Of a DNA stretch of 64,000 nucleotides, positions 40,787-48,210 are shown piece after piece. Position 1 is the first letter of the stretch, and each line of letters starts with the position of its first letter. The notes below the pieces were generated by a model, which saw only the letters and a list, made by a program, of their open reading frames with translations, was not told the DNA's origin and searched no databases. Source of the DNA: Actinomadura harenae (lineage in GTDB: Bacteria > Actinomycetota > Actinomycetes > Streptosporangiales > Streptosporangiaceae). A program made the position numbers and the translations under genes. Where the stretch lies: assembly GCF_003696215.1 (NCBI RefSeq), contig NZ_RFFG01000007.1, forward strand, positions 1-64,000, read 5' to 3'.

Positions 40787-40820
40787 TTGACTTGAACCGC
40801 GCTTCAAGTCGCAGCATATC
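40787..40820 (+). promoter_or_regulatory. MerR-type promoter with 22-bp palindrome
   Basis: GACTTGAA (40789-40796) and TTCAAGTC (40803-40810) form a perfect palindrome around CCGCGC. TTGACT at 40787-40792 can be the -35 box and CAGCAT or CATATC (40812-40820) the -10, giving a spacer of 19 bp or more. Long spacers with the operator between the boxes are the hallmark of MerR-activated promoters. Confidence 0.75.
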
Positions 40821-40824
40821 CGGC

Positions 40825-41622
40825 ATGAGAATCCACCACCTGAACTGCGGCTCCATGACGACCCTCGAGGCGACCTACGACGGCCCCGAGCCGAAGGCCG
40901 CCGTGAACCACTGCCTGCTCGTCGAGACCGACTCCGACGGTCTCGTCCTGGTCGAGACCGGACTCGGGCTCGGGAACGTCCGCGACCCCGAGGGGACGCT
41001 CGGCGCGGACTGGGTCGCCATGGCCGGGCCCACGCTGGACGAGTCGGAGACCGCCGTCCGCCAGGTCGAGCGGCTCGGCTACGACGCGTCCGACGTGCGG
41101 CACATCGTCGTCACCCACCTGGACGTCGACCACAGCGGCGGCCTCCCCGACTTCCCGGACGCCGCCGTCCACCTCCTCGGAGCCGAGCGGGACGCCGCGC
41201 TCGCGGAGGGCGCCGACGGCCGCTACCGTCCGGCGCACTGGGCGCACGACCCCAAGTGGGTCGCCTACGACGCCACGCCCGACGAGCGCTGGTTCGGCTT
41301 CGGCGCGATCCCGCTGAAGGGCCTGGAGGCGGACGTCAAGCTCGTCCCGCTGGGCGGTCACACGGAGGGCCACACCGGGGTCGCCGTCAGGGACGCCGAC
41401 CGGTGGCTCCTGCACTGCGGCGACGCGTACTACTACCACCGCGAGATGCAGGACGCGAAGGAACCGCACCCCCTCATGGACGCCGTCCAGACCATGTCGC
41501 AGATCCACGAGGACCTGCGGATCGGCACGCAGGCCCGGCTGCGCGAACTGGTCCGCGACCACGGCGACGAGGTCGAGGTGTTCTCCGCGCACGACCCGTG
41601 GGAACTGGCCCGCTACCTCTGA
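40825..41622 (+). CDS. Metallo-beta-lactamase-fold protein, N-acyl-homoserine-lactonase-like
   Basis: The 265-residue protein has the dinuclear-zinc motif THLDVDHSGGL with HxDxDH near residue 98, further ligands in GGHTEGHTGV and HCGDAYY, and the C-terminal AHDPWELARYL. It is of AHL-lactonase (AttM/AiiA-like) style, though the natural lactone or ester is unknown. The ATG at 40825 lies just after the MerR-type promoter without a ribosome site, so the mRNA is likely leaderless. It is controlled by the divergent MerR protein (inference). Confidence 0.85.
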   Translation: MRIHHLNCGSMTTLEATYDGPEPKAAVNHCLLVETDSDGLVLVETGLGLGNVRDPEGTLGADWVAMAGPTLDESETAVRQVERLGYDASDVRHIVVTHLDVDHSGGLPDFPDAAVHLLGAERDAALAEGADGRYRPAHWAHDPKWVAYDATPDERWFGFGAIPLKGLEADVKLVPLGGHTEGHTGVAVRDADRWLLHCGDAYYYHREMQDAKEPHPLMDAVQTMSQIHEDLRIGTQARLRELVRDHGDEVEVFSAHDPWELARYL

Positions 41623-41637
41623 CCGGACGCGGGGTCG

Positions 41638-41676
41638 CCGGTGGGGTCGGTGGTGGGGCCGGTGGTGGGGGCCGGC
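41638..41676. repeat. G-rich tandem repeat between convergent genes
   Basis: About three units of GGTGGTGGGGCC (12 bp) occur between the stop codons of the lactonase-like gene and cbtA. The plus strand has several runs of four or more G and could form a G-quadruplex. Confidence 0.7.
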
Positions 41677-41698
41677 GAACCCGCCGGCCCCCGCCCGC

Positions 41699-42484
41699 TC
41701 ACTTCCGTACGGACCGTTCGGTCAGCCACCCGAACAGCAGCCCGAGGGTCGCCCACAGGACGGCCTGCATCCCCAGCGAGGCGATGCGGAAGTCCCACAG
41801 CGTCTCGGCGGGGAAGTGCTCGGGAATGGCGTCCGGCTTCGGGGTCACCTGGAACAGCACCGCGTTGACCAGCGCGAACGCGACGGCCGACAGGGTGACC
41901 GCGTTCCACGTCCCGAACCGGGGGACGAGCCTGCGGCAGACGATCACCGCTCCGACGACGGTGGCGATCCCGATCGCGACCATGCCGAAGTACAGGGCCG
42001 TCCGGCTGCCGATCGTGTCCGGATTGCCCACGGCCGGGGGAGTCGCCGGGTACTTCAGGAACGGGACGCCCTCGACCGCGGCGAACCCCAGCAGCGCCAC
42101 CAGCGCCGCCGTGGCCCGCGCGTGGAGCGCTCCGAGCCGTCCGTAGGCGAAGGCGAACGCGATGGCGAAGATCCCGCCGATCGCGACGCCGTAGAACCCG
42201 ACCGCGGTGATCAGCCCGGCCGACTTCTGGACGGCCCGCGACACCACCTCCGGCTCGTGCCCGGCGTGGCCGGCGTGCGCCTCCTCGAAGGAGATCGCGG
42301 CTCCGACCTGCGGTTCTCCGTAGATCCACGCGACGACGAGCGCCAGCGCCGCCCCGGCGATCCCCACGAGCATCCCCCGGACCAGCAGGGCGCGCATGGT
42401 CATCGCCTGCGCGGGCGCGCCGGCGTCCGGGGCCGCGGTCGTCGAAGCGTTGACGTTCGAGCCGGTGACGTTCGAGGACGCCAT
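41699..42484 (-). CDS. cbtA: CbtA-family cobalt transporter subunit
   Basis: The 261-residue membrane protein matches the CbtA family. It has a helix near residues 30-50, a His-rich loop (EEAHAGHAGHEPE) between helices 1 and 2, and about five helices in total, with FLKYPATPPAVG characteristic of the family. CbtA and CbtB are predicted to import cobalt for vitamin B12. The ATG at 42484 overlaps the cbtB stop. Confidence 0.92.
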   Translation of the reverse strand: MASSNVTGSNVNASTTAAPDAGAPAQAMTMRALLVRGMLVGIAGAALALVVAWIYGEPQVGAAISFEEAHAGHAGHEPEVVSRAVQKSAGLITAVGFYGVAIGGIFAIAFAFAYGRLGALHARATAALVALLGFAAVEGVPFLKYPATPPAVGNPDTIGSRTALYFGMVAIGIATVVGAVIVCRRLVPRFGTWNAVTLSAVAFALVNAVLFQVTPKPDAIPEHFPAETLWDFRIASLGMQAVLWATLGLLFGWLTERSVRK

Positions 42485-42708
42485 CAGTGGCAGGGGAAGC
42501 CGAGCAGGTGCCGGCCGTCGTGGGTGAACTCGTGGACCCACGTCCCGGAGATCAGGGACGTCGCGCCCTGCTCCGCGCCGACGAAGTAGATCAGGACGAG
42601 TCCGAGGACGGCGGCGAACACCGCCCACGGGACGATGTCGCGGACGGGGATCCGCAGCGGCGCGGGCCGCGAAACGGCGGTCTGCGGCGAAACGACGGAC
42701 TGGGCCAT
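42484..42708 (-). CDS. cbtB: CbtB-family cobalt transporter subunit
   Basis: The 74-residue protein has one membrane helix (about residues 30-50) and a His-rich C-terminus (HEFTHDGRHLLGFPCH) thought to bind Co2+. It is the typical partner of CbtA. It is preceded on the same strand by a cobalamin riboswitch, so the pair should be shut off when B12 is plentiful. Confidence 0.92.
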   Translation of the reverse strand: MAQSVVSPQTAVSRPAPLRIPVRDIVPWAVFAAVLGLVLIYFVGAEQGATSLISGTWVHEFTHDGRHLLGFPCH

Positions 42709-42737
42709 CAGGGTCTCCTCACGGGGTGCACTCGCCC

Positions 42738-42900
42738 CGGTAGCGGGAGGACGACGGGTCAGTGTCCTGACTCCCAGATCTCCGCCTCCCGCCGGCCTTC
42801 CGGCCGGTGTCGGGCCGTGGTCACGAGCGGGGGAGGCTCCCTGGTCACAGTGGCGGGACCGTCCCGGAATCGCACCGGGTTCCTGCACACCGTCGCCTCA
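42738..42900 (-). ncRNA. Cobalamin (B12) riboswitch
   Basis: Read on the minus strand, the leader holds the conserved blocks: CCGGTGCGATTCCGGGAC (complement of about 42859-42876), GCCACTGTGACC (complement of 42843-42854) and the B12 box AGTCAGGACACTGACC (complement of about 42757-42772). It sits directly before cbtB. The ends are approximate. A GC hairpin near 42721-42740 may serve as the expression platform. Confidence 0.95.
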
Positions 42901-42968
42901 ATGTGAACTTGTCAGCCGAAGCGTCCCCTTTGGGGGGTTGGGCCGTCAAGTCCGATCGGCCTCCGAGG

Positions 42969-43018
42969 GTCTCACTGTGTGAGACGCATGCTCATTGACT
43001 GAGACAATGCGGTACAGT
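42969..43018 (+). promoter_or_regulatory. leuB operator pair and -10 box
   Basis: The strong palindrome GTCTC-ACTGTGT-GAGAC is at 42969-42985. A degenerate copy (TGCTC-N7-GAGAC) is at 42989-43005, 20 bp downstream. TACAGT at 43013-43018 is a good -10 box, 6 bases before the ATG, which implies a leaderless leuB mRNA. The second copy covers the -35 region. Confidence 0.75.
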
Positions 43019-43024
43019 CTGCGT

Positions 43025-44080
43025 ATGGCTTCCCGCAGCATCCGACTCGCGGCCATCCCCGGTGACGGGATCGGCCCCGAGGTCGTCGCCGAGGGGCTGA
43101 AGGTTCTCGAGGCCGTCGCCCCCGCCCACGACCTGACGTTCGAGCAGACCGAGTACGACCTCGGCGCCGCGCGCTACCACCGCACCGGCGAGGTCCTCCC
43201 CGACTCGGTCCTCACGGAGCTGCGCGACCAGGACGTCATCCTGCTCGGCGCGATCGGCGACCCGTCCGTGCCGTCCGGGCTGCTGGAGCGCGGCCTGCTG
43301 CTCCGCACCCGGTTCGAGTTCGACCACTACGCGAACCTGCGGCCGGTCAAGCTCCTGCCCGGCGCGACCTCCCCGATCGCGGGCGTCGGCCCGGACGACA
43401 TCGACATGCTGGTCGTCCGCGAGGGCACCGAGAGCCTCTACGCGGGCACCGGCGGCGTGATCCGCAAGGGCACCCCGCACGAGATCGCCACGCAGGAGAG
43501 CGTCAACACCGCCTTCGGCGTCGAGCGGGTCGTCCGGTACGCCTTCCAGCAGGCCGCGGCGCGTCCGCGGCAGAAGCTGACGCTCGTCCACAAGGACAAC
43601 GTCCTCGCCTACGCGGGTGATCTCTACCAGCGCACGCTCAAGCGCGTCGGCGAGGAGTTCCCGCAGGTCGAGACCGACTACTGCCACGTGGACGCGGCGA
43701 CGATGTACTTCGTCAACCAGCCGCGGCGGTTCGACGTGATCGTCACCGACAACCTCTTCGGCGACATCATCACCGACATCGGCGCGGCCGTCGCGGGCGG
43801 CATCGGGCTCGCCGCGTCCGGCAACGTCAACCCCGACGGCACCGCCCCGTCCATGTTCGAGCCGGTCCACGGCAGCGCCCCGGACATCGCCGGGCAGGGC
43901 AAGGCGGACCCGACAGCCACTATCCTGTCCGTCGTGATGCTTCTGGACCACCTCGGAGAGACCGCGGCCGCGCGCCGGGTCGAGTCCGCCGTGGCCGAGG
44001 ACCTCGTCGAGCGCGCGGGATCGGGCGTCCGCTCCACCGCGCAGATCGGCGACGCCATCGCCAAGCGAGTAGCCGGGTAG
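43025..44080 (+). CDS. leuB: 3-isopropylmalate dehydrogenase
   Basis: LeuB (351 residues) oxidises and decarboxylates 3-isopropylmalate in leucine synthesis. Seen are [16 protein letters not shown], the [21 protein letters not shown] segment, [30 protein letters not shown] with metal-binding Asp, and [19 protein letters not shown]. The ATG at 43025 is preferred to the upstream GTG/ATG codons because a TACAGT -10 box lies just before it. It is separated from leuC/leuD, which are not in this window, and from serA. Confidence 0.96.
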   Translation: MASRSIRLAAIPGDGIGPEVVAEGLKVLEAVAPAHDLTFEQTEYDLGAARYHRTGEVLPDSVLTELRDQDVILLGAIGDPSVPSGLLERGLLLRTRFEFDHYANLRPVKLLPGATSPIAGVGPDDIDMLVVREGTESLYAGTGGVIRKGTPHEIATQESVNTAFGVERVVRYAFQQAAARPRQKLTLVHKDNVLAYAGDLYQRTLKRVGEEFPQVETDYCHVDAATMYFVNQPRRFDVIVTDNLFGDIITDIGAAVAGGIGLAASGNVNPDGTAPSMFEPVHGSAPDIAGQGKADPTATILSVVMLLDHLGETAAARRVESAVAEDLVERAGSGVRSTAQIGDAIAKRVAG

Positions 44081-44102
44081 GCGCGCTCGCCGACCAGCCA
44101 TG

Positions 44103-44135
44103 ACCGGGCGCGCCGCAGACGGCGCGCCCGGTTTT
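44103..44135 (+). terminator. leuB terminator
   Basis: A perfect 13-bp stem (ACCGGGCGCGCCG at 44103-44115 with CGGCGCGCCCGGT at 44120-44132) has a 4-base loop and is followed by TTTT. Confidence 0.95.
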
Positions 44136-44271
44136 CCCATCGTGCCCGCCGTCTCCGGCGAAGTCGGTCCGGCCAGGTCGTTAACCAGGTCTGGACTAAG
44201 TACGACAATAGGCACTAGGGAAGGTCGGGCGGCAACGGAGCCGCCTGGCGATCCGGGAGAGGACATCCACG

Positions 44272-45372
44272 ATGAGCACGCTCGACTTCGAGATCATCCG
44301 CAACGAGAACTCCGTCTCGGCGGAGGACCGCGCGGGGATCCTGGCCGATCCCGGGTGGGGCCAGTACTTCACTGATCACATGATCACGATCCGTTATCAC
44401 AAGGACAAGGGCTGGCACGACGCCAAGCTCGAGCCCTACGGCCCGATCACGCTCGACCCCGCCGCCCAGGTCCTGCACTACGCGCAGGAGCTGTTCGAGG
44501 GCCTGAAGGCCTACCGCCAGGTGGACGGCTCGATCGTCATGTTCCGCCCGTACGCCAACGCCGCCCGGATGAACGCCTCCGCCCAGCGCATGGCGATGCC
44601 GGAGATCCCCGAGGAGCTGTTCGTCAAGGCCCTGGAGGTGCTGGTCTCCACCGACCGCGACTGGGTCCCGACGACCGAGGGGCACAGCCTCTACCTGCGG
44701 CCGTTCATGATCGCCACGACCCGGCAGCTCGGCGTGAACCAGCCCGCGGACGAGTACCTCTTCACGATCATCGCCTCGCCGTGCGGGAACTACTACGCGC
44801 GAGGCATCAAGCCCGTCACCGTCTGGCTGTCCCAGGACTTCACCCGCGCCGCCCCCGGCGGCACGGGCGCGGCCAAGACCGGCGGCAACTACGCCGCGTC
44901 CTTCGCCGGGCAGGCCCAGGCCGTCGCGAACGGCTGTGACCAGGTGGTCTGGCTGGACGCCGTCGAGCACCGCTGGGTCGAGGAGGTCGGCTCGATGAAC
45001 CTGATGTTCGTCTACGGCTCCGGCTCCCAGGCGCGCATCCTCACCCCGGCGCTGACCGGGACGCTCCTTCCCGGCATCACCCGCGACTCGATGCTCACGC
45101 TCGCGCCCGACCTCGGCATCCAGGCCGAGGAAGGCAAGATCAACATCGACGAGTGGCAGCACGGCTGCGAGTCCGGCGAGCTGACCGAGGTCTTCGGCTG
45201 CGGCACCGCCGCGATCATCAGCCCGGTCGGCGCCGTCAAGGGCACCGACCGCGCGTGGACGATCGGCGACGGGGAGCCCGGACCGGTCTCCATGCGCCTG
45301 CGCGAGGAACTGATCGGCATCCAGTTCGGCCACCGCCCCGACCCGTACGGCTGGGTCCACAAGGTCTCCTGA
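44272..45372 (+). CDS. ilvE: Branched-chain amino acid aminotransferase
   Basis: IlvE (366 residues) performs the final transamination to Val, Leu and Ile with PLP. It is a fold-type IV enzyme of the long BCAT class: HYAQELFEGLKAYR, LYLRPFMIAT, the region with the PLP-binding Lys (GAAKTGGNYAAS), EVGSMNLMFVYG and TEVFGCGTAAIISPVG. The ATG at 44272 follows GGGAGAGGA. The 191-bp upstream gap lacks the GTCTC-N7-GAGAC palindrome seen before the other pathway genes. Confidence 0.96.
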   Translation: MSTLDFEIIRNENSVSAEDRAGILADPGWGQYFTDHMITIRYHKDKGWHDAKLEPYGPITLDPAAQVLHYAQELFEGLKAYRQVDGSIVMFRPYANAARMNASAQRMAMPEIPEELFVKALEVLVSTDRDWVPTTEGHSLYLRPFMIATTRQLGVNQPADEYLFTIIASPCGNYYARGIKPVTVWLSQDFTRAAPGGTGAAKTGGNYAASFAGQAQAVANGCDQVVWLDAVEHRWVEEVGSMNLMFVYGSGSQARILTPALTGTLLPGITRDSMLTLAPDLGIQAEEGKINIDEWQHGCESGELTEVFGCGTAAIISPVGAVKGTDRAWTIGDGEPGPVSMRLREELIGIQFGHRPDPYGWVHKVS

Positions 45373-45388
45373 CCTGGTTCGTGAGACG

Positions 45389-45426
45389 GCCCCGCACAGC
45401 CCTTTTGGACGCTGTGCGGGGCTTTC
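45389..45426 (+). terminator. ilvE terminator
   Basis: Arms GCCCCGCACAGC (45389-45400) and GCTGTGCGGGGC (45411-45422) are followed by TTTCT. Confidence 0.95.
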
Positions 45427-45447
45427 TCATGCCCATGACCAGGTGTT

Positions 45448-45499
45448 GTCTCGTTATATGAGACGGGAGTTGGTGATTTTGAGACGGGTGTGGCATGCT
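45448..45499 (+). promoter_or_regulatory. Operator pair and promoter of the citramalate synthase gene
   Basis: GTCTC-GTTATAT-GAGAC lies at 45448-45464. A second GAGAC half at 45481-45485 gives a degenerate copy 21 bp downstream. TTGGTG (45470-45475) and CATGCT (45494-45499) are 18 bp apart and may be the -35 and -10 boxes. Transcription would then start close to the leader-peptide ATG. Confidence 0.7.
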
Positions 45500-45508
45500 C
45501 GGGGCATC

Positions 45509-45553
45509 ATGCGCATCAGCCTGGTGATTATTGGCTGGCGCGCCGGCATCTGA
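45509..45553 (+). CDS. Leader peptide MRISLVIIGWRAGI before the citramalate synthase gene
   Basis: A 14-codon frame from ATG 45509 to TGA 45551-45553 contains Ile-Ser-Leu-Val-Ile-Ile. It ends within the first arm of a hairpin that precedes a strong terminator. This is the layout of translational attenuation by branched-chain aminoacyl-tRNA levels, parallel to the ilvB leader. Confidence 0.85.
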   Translation: MRISLVIIGWRAGI

Positions 45554-45607
45554 CGGAACACCGCCGGCGCGCAGACCTCTCACGTCCGTGAGGGGTCTTT
45601 CTGTTTT
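45538..45607 (+). terminator. Attenuator of the citramalate synthase gene
   Basis: Hairpin 1 pairs GCGCGCCGGC (45538-45547) with GCCGGCGCGC (45563-45572). The terminator stem follows directly: AGACCTCTCACG (45573-45584) with CGTGAGGGGTCT (45587-45598), one G-T pair, then TTTCTGTTTT. CTGACGGA at 45550-45557 could pair with TCCGTGAG at 45585-45592 as an antiterminator. Confidence 0.85.
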
Positions 45608-45642
45608 CCGGCGCGGTCCCGTCTCCCTCGAAGGGTTCACAC

Positions 45643-47223
45643 ATGCAGGGCGACGCATTTCACGTGTACGACACCACGCTGCGTGACGGCTCGCAGCAGG
45701 AGGGCCTCAACCTCTCCGTGGACGACAAGCTCGCCGTCGCGCGTCACCTCGACGCGCTCGGCGTGAGCTTCATCGAGGGCGGCTGGCCGGGTGCCAACCC
45801 CAAGGACACCGAGTTCTTCCGCCGCGCTCGAACAGAGCTGGGGCTGGGGAACGCGCAGCTCGCCGCGTTCGGCGCGACCCGCCGGGCCGGAGTGAAGGCC
45901 GCCGACGACCCTCAGGTGGCCGCCCTGCGCGACTCGGGGGCGTCCGTCGTGACGCTCGTGGCCAAGAGCCACGACCGCCATGTCGAGCTGGCCCTCCGCA
46001 CGACCCTGGAGGAGAACCTCGCGATGATCCGCGACACGGTCTCCCACCTGCGCGCGGAGGGCCGGCGCGTCTTCCTGGACGCCGAGCACTTCTTCGACGG
46101 CTACCTCGCCAACCGCGCGTACGCGCTGGAGGTCGTCCGGACGGCCGCCGAGGCCGGCGCCGACGTCGTCGCGCTCTGCGACACCAACGGCGGCATGCTG
46201 CCGGACGAGCTGGCCGAGGTCGTCCACGACGTCGTGTCCGTCGGCGCGCGCGTCGGCATCCACTGCCACGACGACTCGGGCTGCGCGGTCGCCAACTCGC
46301 TGGCCGCCGTCCGCGCGGGCGCCACGCACGTCCAGGGCTGCGCGAACGGCTACGGCGAGCGCAGCGGCAACGCCAACCTTTTCACCCTCGTCGGGAACCT
46401 CCAGCTCAAGCGCGGGATGCGGCTCGTCTCCGACGACCAGCTCGCGCTCATGACCCGCACCGCGCACGCCGTCTCCGAGGTCACCAACGTCGCGCCGTCC
46501 TCGCAGCAGCCGTACGTCGGGCTGTCGGCGTTCGCGCACAAGGCCGGGCTGCACGCGTCCGCGATCAAGGTCGACCCGGACCTCTACCAGCACATCGACC
46601 CCGCCGCCGTCGGCAACGACATGCGGATGCTCGTCTCCAGCATGGCCGGGCGCGCGTCCGTCGAGCTGAAGGGCCGCGAACTCGGCTACGACCTGTCCGG
46701 CGAGCTCGCCGCCTCCGTCGTCACCCGCGTCAAGGACCTGGAGTCCACCGGCTACACCTTCGAGGCCGCCGACGCGTCCTTCGAACTGCTGCTGCGCGAG
46801 GAGCTCACCGGCGTCCGGCCCCGGCACTTCGACGTCGAGTCGTGGCGGACGATCGTCGAGCGCCGCCCGGACGGCTCGATGGTCTCCGAGGCCACCGTGA
46901 AGCTCCACGCCAAGGGCGAGCGGATCATCGCCACGGGCGAGGGCAACGGCCCCGTCAACGCCCTCGACAACGCGCTCCGCCTCGCGCTCGGACGCCTCTA
47001 CCCGGAGCTCGCCCGCATGGAGCTGACCGACTACAAGGTCCGCATCCTGGAGGGGACGCACGGCACCGACGCCCGCACCCGCGTGCTCATCGAGTCCAGC
47101 GACGGCGAGCGCGAGTGGGGGACCGTCGGCGTCGAGGACAACGTCATCGCCGCGTCCTGGCAGGCGTTGGAGGAGGCCGTCACCTACTGCCTGCTCCACG
47201 CGGGACACGAGCCCGCCAACTGA
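45643..47223 (+). CDS. cimA: Citramalate synthase (CimA family)
   Basis: The 526-residue protein belongs to the isopropylmalate/citramalate synthase group. The catalytic start is YDTTLRDGSQQEGLNLSVDD, and the metal-binding HCHDDSGCAVANSL and GCANGYGERSGNANL follow. A C-terminal LeuA-dimer regulatory domain is at about residues 400-520. The EGGWPGANPKDTEFF stretch and overall length fit the CimA (citramalate) type, not LeuA. It condenses pyruvate with acetyl-CoA to feed 2-ketobutyrate into isoleucine synthesis. It is preceded by the operator and attenuator described above. Confidence 0.92.
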   Translation: MQGDAFHVYDTTLRDGSQQEGLNLSVDDKLAVARHLDALGVSFIEGGWPGANPKDTEFFRRARTELGLGNAQLAAFGATRRAGVKAADDPQVAALRDSGASVVTLVAKSHDRHVELALRTTLEENLAMIRDTVSHLRAEGRRVFLDAEHFFDGYLANRAYALEVVRTAAEAGADVVALCDTNGGMLPDELAEVVHDVVSVGARVGIHCHDDSGCAVANSLAAVRAGATHVQGCANGYGERSGNANLFTLVGNLQLKRGMRLVSDDQLALMTRTAHAVSEVTNVAPSSQQPYVGLSAFAHKAGLHASAIKVDPDLYQHIDPAAVGNDMRMLVSSMAGRASVELKGRELGYDLSGELAASVVTRVKDLESTGYTFEAADASFELLLREELTGVRPRHFDVESWRTIVERRPDGSMVSEATVKLHAKGERIIATGEGNGPVNALDNALRLALGRLYPELARMELTDYKVRILEGTHGTDARTRVLIESSDGEREWGTVGVEDNVIAASWQALEEAVTYCLLHAGHEPAN

Positions 47224-47269
47224 CCGCCCCGGACGGGAATCCCCGGCGCCGATCGGGCATTGTCGGGGC

Positions 47270-47554
47270 ATGAGCAAAGTCGTCACGGACAACCGCGAGC
47301 AGAGCCGCTACGAGATCACCGTCGACGGGACCCTCGCCGGGTTCGCCGAGTACGCACTGCGCGCCAACGGCGGGATCGTCGTCTTCGTCCACACCGAGAT
47401 CTTCCCGGAGTACGAGGGGCAGGGCGTCGGGAGCGCGCTCGCCCGCGGCGCCCTCGACGACGTCCGGGGCGGCGGCCGGACGGTCGTCCCGCTGTGCCCG
47501 TTCATCAAGGGCTGGATCGAGAAGCACCCGGACTACCAGGACCTCGTCCACTGA
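47270..47554 (+). CDS. Small GNAT-type N-acetyltransferase (YidJ/YjdJ-like)
   Basis: The 94-residue protein is the short GNAT form (COG2388 type). It has the acetyl-CoA loop EYEGQGVGSALARGAL and the C-terminal LCPFIKGWIEKHPDY. Members are cytoplasmic with no clear substrate. It begins 46 bases after cimA. Its stop codon lies in an imperfect tandem repeat. Confidence 0.88.
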   Translation: MSKVVTDNREQSRYEITVDGTLAGFAEYALRANGGIVVFVHTEIFPEYEGQGVGSALARGALDDVRGGGRTVVPLCPFIKGWIEKHPDYQDLVH

Positions 47555-47586
47555 CCTGGAGATGTGCCCTGACCAGGTGATGTGAC
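47551..47586 (+). repeat. Imperfect 18-bp tandem duplication at the GNAT stop codon
   Basis: CTGACCTGGAGATGTGCC (47551-47568) contains the stop TGA. CTGACCAGGTGATGTGAC (47569-47586) follows directly, matching at 15 of 18 positions. Confidence 0.75.
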
Positions 47587-47740
47587 ACGAAGTAGGTGCA
47601 CGAACACCAGAAAAGCCGGTGAACATGGCCAAACAGGTGGCGGAGGCGGTGCGGGACGGCCACCATGAGTGATTCGAGATCGCGCGCCGCGGGACAACCG
47701 GTGTGCGCGCCCTTTCCGCAAGCCGACCCCGGAGAGACCC

Positions 47741-48100
47741 ATGCCCGTCCGAACCTGGCGTCCCGAGTCCGTACGGACCGGCGAGGGCGAGACGTTCGCG
47801 GGCTTCGCCTTCGGCCTCGGCGAGACCTTCGAACGCGACGGCGACCTCGAACAGGCCGCGTCCTGGTACCGGCGCGCCGCCGAGGCCGGCAGCCCGGGGG
47901 CCGCGCTGCGCCTGGGCGACGTCCTCGGCCGCCTCGCCGACGAGCGCCGGGCGGGCGACTCCGCCGAGGAACTGCTCGCCGAGGCCACCCGCTGGCTCAG
48001 CGGCGCCCCGGACACCACCACCCCGGACGCGATCGGCCTCATCACCGACATGCTCAACCGGCACCAGCGGCGCGCCGCCCGCCGCGGCTCCGGGGAGTAG
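47741..48100 (+). CDS. Small Sel1/TPR-like repeat protein
   Basis: The 119-residue protein has one clear helical repeat of Sel1/TPR style (GDLEQAASWYRRAAEAGSPG, then AALRLGDVLG) at about residues 38-70, and helical flanks. Such repeats bind other proteins. The ATG at 47741 has GGAGAG 4 bases before the start. Similar single-repeat proteins are often linked to signalling systems in actinomycetes, but the neighbours here give no clear partner. Confidence 0.7.
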   Translation: MPVRTWRPESVRTGEGETFAGFAFGLGETFERDGDLEQAASWYRRAAEAGSPGAALRLGDVLGRLADERRAGDSAEELLAEATRWLSGAPDTTTPDAIGLITDMLNRHQRRAARRGSGE

Positions 48101-48210
48101 CCGTCCCGGCGCCGTCCGTCCATCCCGGCGAATGATCCCGTCCCGGGGCGAACCGGAACGCCTCGCCGACCGTCGCATCCCGTGAGACCACGCGCTGGAG
48201 AGGTGACCAG

